Source: Zoogloea sp. 1C4
GTDB lineage: Bacteria > Pseudomonadota > Gammaproteobacteria > Burkholderiales > Rhodocyclaceae
Direction of reading: 5' to 3'
Length of the DNA stretch: 64,000 nucleotides
NCBI RefSeq assembly: GCF_009469605.1
Contig: NZ_SSXU01000018.1
Span: 1 to 64,000, forward strand
Of this stretch, positions 37,013 through 46,513 are shown piece by piece. Each line of letters starts with the position of its first letter. Positions within the stretch are counted from its first letter, which is position 1. Both the position numbers and the translations under genes were made by a program. A model generated the notes under the pieces. That model was not told the DNA's origin. It did not search any database and saw only the letters and a program-made list of their open reading frames with translations.

Positions 37013-37132
37013 GTAGTTCTCCATGATGCTTCTGGCTGAATGGTGTGTAACATCATTTAACCATTCAATGCCCGGAGAATACATACCCTTGTCTTGCGAA
37101 ACCCCGAAAAACTGCGTTCGCTATGGACTAAT

Positions 37133-38317
37133 TCACACCTGACAGGCCAGCCCCTTGAGGTATTCGCCCTCCGGAACGGCCAGCCCGATGGGATGATCGG
37201 GGGATGCGGACAGGCGATGCAAAATGCGTGCCTCTACGCCCACGTCTGCAGCGGCGCCCGCGATGATCTTCTGGAACAGCTCGAGCCCGATGCCACCTGA
37301 GCACGAATACGTCATCAGAATGCCGCCCGGGTTGAGCAGGCGGAAGCCCAGCAGGTTGATGTCCTTGTAGGCGCGGGCGGCCCGGTCGGCGTGGGCGGCG
37401 GAGGGCGCGAACTTGGGCGGATCGAGGACGATCAGGTCGAACTTGCGGCCTTCGGTCTTGAGGGTGCGCAGGGCCTGGAAGACGTCGTCCTCCCGCCATT
37501 CGGCGCGGGCGGCGTCGAGCTGCGGGTTGAGCGCCACGTTGCGCGCCGCGGTGGCCAGCGCCGGGCCCGACGAGTCGATGGAGATCACGCTCTTCGCGCC
37601 CCCCGCCAGCGCCTGCAGCGAGAAGCCGCCGGTATAGCAGAAACAGTTGAGCACGTCGCGCCCGGCGGCCAGCTGGCCGGTGAGCAGGCGGTTGTCGCGC
37701 TGGTCGAGGTAGAAGCCGGTTTTATGGCCGCCGGCCACGTCCACTTCCATCCGCACGCCGTTTTCGACGATGGTGAGCTGCTCGGGCATCTCGCCGAACA
37801 CCAGCCCGCTCACCGGGCCGAGGCCTTCGAGCTTGCGCACGTCCGAATCCGAACGCTCGTACACCGCGCTGCAGCCGGTGGCCTGGACGAGCCCGGCGAC
37901 AATGGCCTCACGCCACTTGTCGGCCCCCGCGCTGGTGAGCTGCACCACCACCACCGGGCCGTAGCGGTCGGCGATCACGCCGGGCAGGCCGTCGGATTCG
38001 CCGTGGATCAGGCGCACGCCATCCTGCTTCGCCAGCCACGGATGGGACGCCCGCCGCGCCACCGACGCGGCCACCGCACGCTTGATGAAGGCGTGGTCGA
38101 TGGACTGCTCGCAGTCGAAGGTCCACACCCGGGCACGGATCTGCGATTCGGGCGACCACGCCGCCCGCGCCAGCGGCTTGCCGCCCGCATCCTTGACGAG
38201 CACCGTGTCGCCCGCCCGCGCCCGCCCCTCCAGCCGATCCACCGAACCGGCAAAGATCCAGGGGTGACGACGCATCACGGAGCGTTCCTTACCGGGTTTG
38301 AGAATGAGATCGGCCAT
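37133..38317 (-). CDS. rlmI: 23S rRNA (cytosine-5) methyltransferase RlmI-like
   Basis: This 394-aa enzyme has an N-terminal PUA domain (LILKPGKERSVMRRHPWIFAGS) and a Rossmann methyltransferase domain with NCFCYTGGFSLQALAGGA (SAM-binding) and VLDPPKFAPS (catalytic motif). It should methylate C1962 of 23S rRNA, as the E. coli enzyme does. Start at 38317 gives the family N-terminus; an upstream in-frame extension reads low-complexity FPLPHFPIPTIPHPP from a C-rich tract and is rejected. Upstream lie a G-run tract and a 123-bp palindrome. Confidence 0.9.
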   Translation of the reverse strand: MADLILKPGKERSVMRRHPWIFAGSVDRLEGRARAGDTVLVKDAGGKPLARAAWSPESQIRARVWTFDCEQSIDHAFIKRAVAASVARRASHPWLAKQDGVRLIHGESDGLPGVIADRYGPVVVVQLTSAGADKWREAIVAGLVQATGCSAVYERSDSDVRKLEGLGPVSGLVFGEMPEQLTIVENGVRMEVDVAGGHKTGFYLDQRDNRLLTGQLAAGRDVLNCFCYTGGFSLQALAGGAKSVISIDSSGPALATAARNVALNPQLDAARAEWREDDVFQALRTLKTEGRKFDLIVLDPPKFAPSAAHADRAARAYKDINLLGFRLLNPGGILMTYSCSGGIGLELFQKIIAGAAADVGVEARILHRLSASPDHPIGLAVPEGEYLKGLACQV

Positions 38318-38368
38318 GGGGGGATGTGGGATTGTGGGAATTGGGAAATGGGGGAGTGGGAAATTGGG
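38318..38368 (+). other. G-run tract upstream of rlmI (possible G-quadruplex)
   Basis: Seven runs of three or more G (starting at 38318, 38328, 38336, 38343, 38350, 38358 and 38366) lie on the plus strand within 51 bp, directly before the rlmI start codon. The unit resembles GGGAATTGGGAAAT repeated with variation. The G-rich strand is the template of rlmI, so a quadruplex could hinder transcription. This is a prediction from sequence only. Confidence 0.55.
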
Positions 38369-38398
38369 CAACTGCTACACCGTGCGCCTCTCCCGAAA

Positions 38399-38521
38399 CC
38401 TGAGGGGCGAAGGGCGCGTAGCGAGCGGCCCGAGGTCGCGATGAGAAGCACAGCCGTACATTGGTACGGCGAGCATCGCAGTTGCGAGATCGGGCCGCGC
38501 AGTAGCGCTATTCGTCCCTCA
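38399..38521. repeat. 123-bp imperfect palindrome with perfect central hairpin
   Basis: The ends CTGAGGGGCGAAGGGCGCGT and ACGCTATT-like CTATTCGTCCCTCAG pair with each other, and arms of about 59 bp match over their length with few mismatches, sharing blocks such as GCGGCCCGA. At the centre GCCGTAC-ATTG-GTACGGC (38453-38470) is perfect. The right end contains the DUF484 stop codon (38519-38521). It looks like a MITE or REP-type element and could also act as a large terminator hairpin after the DUF484 gene. Confidence 0.7.
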
Positions 38522-39169
38522 GCCGAGTTGGCGGACTAGGGAGGCGGAAACCATCTCGCCGATGCGGGTGACGTAGAGCGTGCCCATCGCCGGATAGAAG
38601 CGCTCCGGGTCTTCGCTGCCCAGAGCCAGCAGGCCAAAGGTCTTCTCATCGCGACGCAGGGGCACCAGGGCCACGGATTTCACCTGCCGGCCGGCGGCGC
38701 CGAACCAGTTGGTGACTTCGCGGATCGTCGGGGTGCCGCAGTAGGGGCCGGTGAGATCGCCGGTGAAGAAGCGCACGTCCTCGCCCACCGGCAGGAACTC
38801 GGGGCCGCTGCGAGACAGCACGCTGTTCCACACCCGGAAGGCCACGTGGGGCACGGTGAAGTCTTCCTGCAGGTGGGTGTAGATCGCCTGGCGGATCGAC
38901 TCGAAATCCTCGGCCTCGAGGAGCGACACGGTGAGGCGATGCACCTTTTCGCCGATGGCGTCGTTCTCTTCGCCGAATTCGAGGAGTTCGGCGAACTTGT
39001 TCTCGAGCTGGGCGATGCGTTCGCGCAGGGCCAGCACCTGGCGCTCGACCAGCGAGATGGCCTGGCCGTTGTGGGGGTGGGTCACCGTCAGGTCGGTCAG
39101 CAGGCTCGAGTTGTCGTCGAAGAAATCGGGATTGGCCTGCAGGAACTGGATGACGTCGGAAGCATTCAT
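38519..39169 (-). CDS. DUF484 family protein
   Basis: This 216-aa cytoplasmic protein starts with MNASDVIQFLQANPDFFDDN, the hallmark of DUF484, followed by a coiled-coil stretch (VERQVLALRERIAQLENKF) and a GAF-like C-terminal domain with GLLALGSEDPERFYPAMGT. In many proteobacteria it lies between dapF and xerC; here it follows dapF, 25 bp downstream, but no xerC is seen and the next gene is rlmI beyond a large palindrome. The biochemical role of DUF484 is unknown. Confidence 0.93.
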   Translation of the reverse strand: MNASDVIQFLQANPDFFDDNSSLLTDLTVTHPHNGQAISLVERQVLALRERIAQLENKFAELLEFGEENDAIGEKVHRLTVSLLEAEDFESIRQAIYTHLQEDFTVPHVAFRVWNSVLSRSGPEFLPVGEDVRFFTGDLTGPYCGTPTIREVTNWFGAAGRQVKSVALVPLRRDEKTFGLLALGSEDPERFYPAMGTLYVTRIGEMVSASLVRQLG

Positions 39170-39194
39170 GGCGGGGTGCCGGGTGGGGTGAAGA

Positions 39195-40034
39195 TCAGGG
39201 GAGCGTGAGCTCGCCGGAGAAGACGGTGACGGCCGGGCCGGTCATCAGGACCGGGGTGCCGACGCCGTTCCAGGCGATGGTGAGTTCGCCGCCGCGGGTT
39301 TCGACGGCCACCGGCGAGGCCACGAGGCCGCGCAGGATGCCCGCCACCACCGCCGCGCAGGCGCCAGTGCCGCAGGCGAGGGTCTCGCCGGCGCCGCGCT
39401 CGAAGACGCGCAGGCGCACCCGGTGCTCGTCCACCACCTGCAGGAAGCCGGCATTGACCCGCGCTGGAAAGCGCGGGTGGTGCTCGATGAGCGGGCCCTG
39501 CTCGGCCACGGGCGCGGTATCCACGTCGGCCACCACCTGCACGGCGTGGGGGTTGCCCATGCTGACGGCGGTGATCGCCACGCTGGTGCCGGCCACGTCG
39601 AGGGGCTGCACGTAGGCGTCGGAATCGCTGACGAAGGGGACATCCGCGGGGTTCAGCACCGGCACGCCCATATCGACGGTCACGTTGCCGTCGGCCTCGA
39701 GGCGCGGCGCGATGATGCCCTTCTTGGTCTCGACGCGGATCTCGCGCTTGTCGGTGAGGCCCTGGTCGAACACGAAGCGGGCAAAACAACGGGCGCCGTT
39801 GCCGCACTGCTCGACCTCGCCACCGTCGGCGTTGAAGATGCGGTAGCGGAAGTCGACGCCGGGCGTCTGGGCCGGTTCGACCACCAGCAGCTGGTCGCAG
39901 CCTACGCCGAAATGACGGTCGGCCAGGTGGCGCACCTGGTCTTCGGTGAGCTGGATGGGCTGGCGCACGGCATCGATCATCACGAAATCGTTGCCGAGGC
40001 CCTGCATCTTGGTAAAGGCGAGCTTTCTGCTCAT
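39195..40034 (-). CDS. dapF: Diaminopimelate epimerase
   Basis: This 279-aa enzyme interconverts LL- and meso-diaminopimelate for lysine and peptidoglycan synthesis. Both catalytic cysteines are present: C77 in [13 protein letters not shown] and C221 in [10 protein letters not shown]. The N-terminus [20 protein letters not shown] is typical. The start codon overlaps the stop of the CoA-binding gene (ATGA). The DUF484 gene follows on the same strand, the usual order. Confidence 0.97.
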   Translation of the reverse strand: MSRKLAFTKMQGLGNDFVMIDAVRQPIQLTEDQVRHLADRHFGVGCDQLLVVEPAQTPGVDFRYRIFNADGGEVEQCGNGARCFARFVFDQGLTDKREIRVETKKGIIAPRLEADGNVTVDMGVPVLNPADVPFVSDSDAYVQPLDVAGTSVAITAVSMGNPHAVQVVADVDTAPVAEQGPLIEHHPRFPARVNAGFLQVVDEHRVRLRVFERGAGETLACGTGACAAVVAGILRGLVASPVAVETRGGELTIAWNGVGTPVLMTGPAVTVFSGELTLP

Positions 40035-40444
40035 GGGATAAAATCCAGGTAATCCCGCCAGACGCAGCGGTCCATCACCACCGTCATGCCGGCAGCTTGC
40101 GCCCGCGTGGCGGCTTCTTCGTTGATCACCCCGTCCTGCAGCCACAGGCGCCTGACGCCGAGGGCGATGCATTCGTCCACGATCGGGCCGACTTCGTCGG
40201 ATGCGCGAAAGACATCCACGAGATCGGGCACGAAGGGCATGTCGGACAGGCGCGCATAGGCTTTTTCGCCGAGCACCTCCGAAACTGCCGGACGAACCGG
40301 TACGATGCGATAGCCGAAGCCCTGCATCGCGCGGGACACCCGGTAACTCGGGCGCTCGACGCGCGGCGACAGGCCGACGACGGCAATGGTCTTGACCTCC
40401 TGCAGGAGGCGACGGATCTGGTCGGGCGGGGGATTGGCAAACAT
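40031..40444 (-). CDS. CoA-binding domain protein (YccU-like)
   Basis: This 137-aa protein is a single CoA_binding Rossmann domain, with [20 protein letters not shown] as the nucleotide-binding loop and [20 protein letters not shown] in the second half. Members are small cytosolic proteins of unknown function related to succinyl-CoA synthetase. It overlaps dapF by ATGA and is divergent from sppA (83-bp gap). Confidence 0.9.
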   Translation of the reverse strand: MFANPPPDQIRRLLQEVKTIAVVGLSPRVERPSYRVSRAMQGFGYRIVPVRPAVSEVLGEKAYARLSDMPFVPDLVDVFRASDEVGPIVDECIALGVRRLWLQDGVINEEAATRAQAAGMTVVMDRCVWRDYLDFIP

Positions 40445-40527
40445 GGGCGGATTCTACCGGATTGGCGGGGCGCCGAAACCTTGCGGGCAACCGCAGGCAG
40501 CATGACAGGCAAACATTGGAGAGCAGG

Positions 40528-42363
40528 ATGGATCGCAGTACGCGGCCGGGTGTCGTGAGAAGAGTTTGGTCGGGTATCTGGCGTGGGGTGGACCGGCTGC
40601 GCCGGGCGAGCATCAACCTGCTGTTCCTTGGCGTCATCGCGGTAATCGTCGCCAGCTGGTGGTCGAGCCAGATCGAGCCGCTGCCCACCGACGCCGCGCT
40701 GGTCATCGCGCCCAATGGCACCCTGGTCGAGCAGCGCAGCGTGCGCAGCCCGATCAGCGTGCTGCAGGGCGGCGACGGCATCCGTCAGGTGTTGCTGCGC
40801 GACGTGGTGGACGCCATCCGCAACGCCGCCACCGACCCGCGCATCAAGGTGCTGATCCTCGAGCCGGACGGCCTTTCCGGTGCCGGGCTGTCCAAGCTGG
40901 AGGAGATCGGCGCGGCGGTGGCCGATTTCCGCAAGGCCGGCAAGAAGGTGTACGCCTGGGGCAAGAACTACAACCAGACCCAATACCATCTGGCGGCCCA
41001 GGCCGACGAGGTCTACGTCAATCCCGATGGCTACGTGCTGCTCACCGGTTTCGGGCGCTACCCGACCTACTTCAAGGGCCTGTTCGACCAGATCGGCGTG
41101 AAGATGCAGGTCTTCCGGGTGGGCACCTACAAGTCCTTCGTCGAGCCCTACACCCGCAGCGACATGTCGCCGGAAGACCGCGACGCGACCCGCGAATACC
41201 TCGACGCCGCGTGGCAGGCCTATCAGGCCGACATCACCGCGGCCCGCCCCAAGGCCGGCGCCCGGATCGCCCGTTACGTGGGCGAGGCGCCCGAGCTGCT
41301 GGCCGCCGCCGATGGCGATGCGGCAAAGATGGCCCTCGACGCCGGCTTCGTGGATGGGCTCAAGAGCGCCGACGAATGGCGTGACTTCGTGCGCGGGCTG
41401 GTGGGCCCGGCCGCCGACGGCAAGGGTTTCAAGCATGTGGATCTGGCCACCTACATCGGCCGCGTCCGCGAGGAGGCGCCCCATCCGGCCGCACGGGTTG
41501 GCGTGGTGGTGGCCCAGGGGTCGATCGTCGACGGCGAGCAGCCCCCCGGCGTGGTGGGCGGCGACTCGGTCGCCGGCCTGATCCGCCAGGCCCGCGAGGA
41601 CGACGCCATCAAGGCCCTGGTGCTGCGCATCGACAGCCCTGGCGGCAGCGCCACCGCCTCCGAGGTGATCCGCCGCGAGCTGGCGCTGACCCGCAAGGCC
41701 GGCAAGCCCGTGGTGGTGTCGATGGGATCGGTGGCGGCCTCCGGCGGCTACTGGATCGCCATGGCCGCCGACGAGGTGTGGGCCAGCCCCACCACCATCA
41801 CCGGCTCGATCGGCATCTTCGCGATGCTGCCGGATCTGTCCGGCCCGATGGCCAAGCTGGGGCTCACCGTCGACGGCATCGGCACCACGCCGCTGGCCGC
41901 CGGCCTCGACCCGCGCCGGCCCCTCGACCCGCAGATCGGCAAGCTCCTCCAGTCGAGCATCGAGCACGGCTACAAGCGTTTCCTCACCGTGGTGGGCGAG
42001 GCCCGCAAGATGAGCCCGGAAGCCGTCGACCAAGTGGCCCAGGGCCGCGTGTGGATGGGCATCCAGGCGCAGGAGAAGGGCCTGGTGGACAAGCTCGGCG
42101 GGCTCGACGCCGCCCTCAAGGCCGCCGCCGCCCGCGCCGGGCTCACCGACTACGACGTGAGCTATGTCGAGAAGCCCCTGTCGCCCCGCGACCAGCTCCT
42201 CGCCAAGCTCCTCGACAACGGTGAGGGATCCGACGGCGGGGAGCCCGGCAGCCGCTCGCTGGTGGATCAGACTGTCGCGCGGCTGCGCGCCGAACTCCAG
42301 GGCCTGGCCCTGTGGAACGACCCGGGCCACGCCTATCTGCACTGCCTGTGCGAGGCGCCGTAA
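40528..42363 (+). CDS. sppA: Signal peptide peptidase SppA, 67-kDa type (S49)
   Basis: This 611-aa inner membrane serine peptidase degrades cleaved signal peptides. One N-terminal membrane helix ([17 protein letters not shown], near residues 31-47) anchors it. Two S49 repeats follow. The Ser-Lys dyad is visible as K202 in [12 protein letters not shown] and S405 in [10 protein letters not shown], matching E. coli K209 and S409. The ATG at 40528 has a GGAGAGCAGG ribosome binding site. Length is that of the long form. A hairpin follows the gene at 42402-42430. Confidence 0.95.
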   Translation: MDRSTRPGVVRRVWSGIWRGVDRLRRASINLLFLGVIAVIVASWWSSQIEPLPTDAALVIAPNGTLVEQRSVRSPISVLQGGDGIRQVLLRDVVDAIRNAATDPRIKVLILEPDGLSGAGLSKLEEIGAAVADFRKAGKKVYAWGKNYNQTQYHLAAQADEVYVNPDGYVLLTGFGRYPTYFKGLFDQIGVKMQVFRVGTYKSFVEPYTRSDMSPEDRDATREYLDAAWQAYQADITAARPKAGARIARYVGEAPELLAAADGDAAKMALDAGFVDGLKSADEWRDFVRGLVGPAADGKGFKHVDLATYIGRVREEAPHPAARVGVVVAQGSIVDGEQPPGVVGGDSVAGLIRQAREDDAIKALVLRIDSPGGSATASEVIRRELALTRKAGKPVVVSMGSVAASGGYWIAMAADEVWASPTTITGSIGIFAMLPDLSGPMAKLGLTVDGIGTTPLAAGLDPRRPLDPQIGKLLQSSIEHGYKRFLTVVGEARKMSPEAVDQVAQGRVWMGIQAQEKGLVDKLGGLDAALKAAAARAGLTDYDVSYVEKPLSPRDQLLAKLLDNGEGSDGGEPGSRSLVDQTVARLRAELQGLALWNDPGHAYLHCLCEAP

Positions 42364-42401
42364 GCCGGGCCTCCGGGCGCCTTCACTGCCTGTAAGCGGA
42401 A

Positions 42402-42430
42402 TGTTGCCGGATTGTCCCTGACCGGCAACA
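42402..42430. terminator. Hairpin after sppA
   Basis: TGTTGCCGG and CCGGCAACA form a perfect 9-bp stem with an 11-base loop, 39 bp after the sppA stop. No T-tract follows, so it may be a weak terminator or a Rho-assisted 3' end. Confidence 0.5.
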
Positions 42431-42466
42431 TCCGCGTCACGCCCCGGCAATCCGCCCTGACGATAC

Positions 42467-42494
42467 TTCCCGGCACCACATCACGTGCCGGGAA
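42467..42494 (+). promoter_or_regulatory. Hairpin covering the ribosome binding site of the CpdB-like gene
   Basis: TTCCCGGCAC and GTGCCGGGAA pair perfectly over 10 bp with an 8-base loop. The right arm includes the GGGAA that serves as ribosome binding site for the ATG at 42499, so folding of the mRNA would hide it. This could limit translation or make it conditional. It could also be a chance palindrome. Confidence 0.45.
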
Positions 42495-42498
42495 AGTC

Positions 42499-44503
<2,005 letters not shown>

Positions 44504-44526
<23 letters not shown>

Positions 44527-45265
44527 GCGGGGCCGGATCGGCGGCGTCCTCGCCGCCGGCCTGACCCTGGCCGCCGCCCTGGCCTGGAGCGCCGCCGCCC
44601 CGCGCGACAGCCTGCCGGACGACCCGCGTCAGCTGCAGGTACTGGCCGGCCCGGGCAGGCAACCCGCAGCGCTCGATCGGCTGCGGACGCTGGCCGAAGG
44701 CAACACGCCCCTCGCCCGCCGCGCCCTGGGCGAAGCCCTGCTGGGCAACCGGGAATCCGCCGCAGAAGCCCAGGTCTGGCTCGGCCTCGCCGCCCAGGCC
44801 GGCGACGCCCACGCCGCATTCCTGCTCGGCAAGACCTTGATGGACGGCGCCCCCGGCATCCCCCGCGACCCCGCCCGCGGGGCGATCTGGCTGGCCTCTG
44901 CCGCCGAGGCCGGCCACGCGGGCGCAGCCTTTCATCTGGGGATCGCCCACCGCAACGGCTACGGCGTGGGGCGGGATGCGATCAAGGCGGCGCGGTGGTT
45001 CCGGGTGGCGGCGGAGCAGGGCATCCCCGCCGCCCAGTTCATGCTCGCCAATGCCTACCGCAACGGCGACGGCGTGCCCCGCGACGAACGCGAAGCCCTG
45101 CGCCTCTACACCGAAGCGGCCGAACAGGATCATCCGGAAGCCGTCCAGACCCTGGCGATGGCCTACCGGGACGGCGAACTGGGCCTGGCGCAGGACGAGA
45201 TGCAGGCCCGTCATTTCATGCTGGAGACGGCCCACGCCCTCAAGCATCCGGCGCTGCGCCCCTGA
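44504..45265 (+). CDS. Sel1-repeat (TPR-like) protein with N-terminal membrane segment
   Basis: This 253-aa protein begins with a basic stretch and one hydrophobic segment (GGVLAAGLTLAAALAWSAAA), either a signal anchor or an uncleaved signal peptide, followed by about five Sel1-like repeats. Examples are AFLLGKTLMDGAPGIPRDPA, AFHLGIAHRNGYGVGRDAIK and QFMLANAYRNGDGVPRDERE. Such repeats form helical scaffolds for protein binding. It overlaps the end of the CpdB-like gene by 23 bp, so the pair is co-translated. Its binding partner is unknown. Confidence 0.85.
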
Positions 45266-45273
45266 TCGCTGCA

Positions 45274-45307
45274 CAAAAAAAATGCGCAGGGCAATCACCC
45301 TGCGCAT
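45274..45307 (-). terminator. Rho-independent terminator of the DUF2782 gene
   Basis: On the minus strand AATGCGCAGGG and CCCTGCGCATT form a long stem with a short loop, followed by a run of eight T (45274-45281). It lies 21 bp beyond the DUF2782 stop and faces the end of the Sel1 gene, so the hairpin may serve both transcripts. Confidence 0.88.
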
Positions 45308-45327
45308 TCGTCAGCAACGGGCGGCGC

Positions 45328-45669
45328 TTACCAGCGCTTGATCACCCACTTGGGCACGCGCACGCCGGCATCCTGGGCGTCGCGGCGGGTGAAGTCGCCG
45401 TTGCCCACGTCGTCGTAGAGGTAATACGGCACGCCGTGGGGCGGGGTGACCTTGACCATGTAGAGCTGGCCATTGACGCGGAACTCCTCGACCGTGTCCT
45501 CACCCTTCTTGACGATGGTGACCTGGGGTTCCTGCTCGGCGTCGAGCTCCATGCCCGGAGGCGGGGGCGGCGGTTCGGGCAGGGGTTCGAGTTTCGGGGG
45601 TTGCTGCTGGGCCCAGGCCGACGCCGTGACGGCGAACAGCAGGGCGGCGAATTCTTTTACGCGAGGCAT
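45328..45669 (-). CDS. DUF2782 family secreted protein
   Basis: This 113-aa protein has a signal peptide (ending SAWA near residue 20), a proline-rich tether (LEPLPEPPPPPPGMEL) and the DUF2782 core with EEFRVNGQLYMVKVTPPHGV and PYYLYDDVGNGDF. In betaproteobacteria this gene commonly lies next to polA, as here with one gene between. It is probably periplasmic; function is unknown. An intrinsic terminator follows it. Confidence 0.9.
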   Translation of the reverse strand: MPRVKEFAALLFAVTASAWAQQQPPKLEPLPEPPPPPPGMELDAEQEPQVTIVKKGEDTVEEFRVNGQLYMVKVTPPHGVPYYLYDDVGNGDFTRRDAQDAGVRVPKWVIKRW

Positions 45670-45732
45670 GGCGGTCTCCTGACTATGCCGCGATTGTAAC
45701 CCGCCGGCCTCGGCAGCCGGCAGGCGATGGGC

Positions 45733-46458
45733 TTACAGGTTGAGCATCAGCTCGTGCTCTTCGGGCAGCGGCAGGAAGCCGCGGCTCTGGTAGTGGTTGA
45801 AGATCGCATCGACGACCTTCTCGGGCTCGTCGATCACCTGCACGAGGTTCAGATCGTCGGGGTTGATCATCTTCTCGTCCACCAGCCGGTCCTTGAACCA
45901 GTCGAGCAGGCCGCCCCAGAAGGCCGATTCGACCAGGATCACCGGGATCTTGCGGCTCTTGCCGGTCTGGATCAGGGTCATCGCCTCCAGCAGCTCGTCC
46001 AGCGTGCCGAAGCCGCCGGGCATCACCACGTAGGCCACCGCAAACTTCACGAACATGAACTTGCGCGCAAAGAAGTGCTGGAAGGTCTGGGAGATGTCCT
46101 GGTAGGGGTTGGCCTGCTGCTCCATGGGCAGCTGGATGTTGAGGCCGACGCTGGGCGACTTGCCGAAGTAGGCGCCCTTGTTGGCGGCTTCCATGATGCC
46201 GGGGCCGCCGCCGGAGATCACCGAGAAGCCGGCGTCCGACAACAGCCGGGCGATGCGTTCGGTCTTCTCGTAGTAGGGGTGATCGGGTTTGGTGCGGGCG
46301 CTGCCGAAGATCGACACCGCCGGGCGGATCGGCTTGAGGCGCTCAGTGGCCTCGACGAACTCTGCCATAATCCCGAAAATCCGCCACGACTCCCGGGCGG
46401 TGAAGTTCTGCGCCGCAGTGGTGGGGATTTCCTTCGGGAGTTTTTCTTTTGCAGTCAT
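45733..46458 (-). CDS. LOG-family protein (putative phosphoribohydrolase)
   Basis: This 241-aa Rossmann-fold protein has the family motifs GGGPGIMEAANKG (residues 83-95) and PGGFGTLDELLE (147-158), which mark the LOG nucleotide 5'-monophosphate phosphoribohydrolases first known from cytokinin activation. Bacterial members cleave nucleoside monophosphates such as AMP or PPN. The ATG at 46458 gives the usual N-terminus. It is divergent from polA (55-bp gap) and upstream of the DUF2782 gene. Confidence 0.9.
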   Translation of the reverse strand: MTAKEKLPKEIPTTAAQNFTARESWRIFGIMAEFVEATERLKPIRPAVSIFGSARTKPDHPYYEKTERIARLLSDAGFSVISGGGPGIMEAANKGAYFGKSPSVGLNIQLPMEQQANPYQDISQTFQHFFARKFMFVKFAVAYVVMPGGFGTLDELLEAMTLIQTGKSRKIPVILVESAFWGGLLDWFKDRLVDEKMINPDDLNLVQVIDEPEKVVDAIFNHYQSRGFLPLPEEHELMLNL

Positions 46459-46513
46459 TGTCTTGTTAGGAGTGAAGGGTGAGGGGCGCGATGCCTCGTC
46501 AGCCCACGTGCCC

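Noticed and set aside
38318-38371. N-terminal extension of RlmI reading FPLPHFPIPTIPHPP
   Set aside because: It is translation of the G-run tract; the family N-terminus begins at the ATG at 38317.
42364-42498. A riboswitch in front of the CpdB-like gene
   Set aside because: Only two simple hairpins are visible; no conserved ligand-binding core of a known riboswitch class could be recognised.
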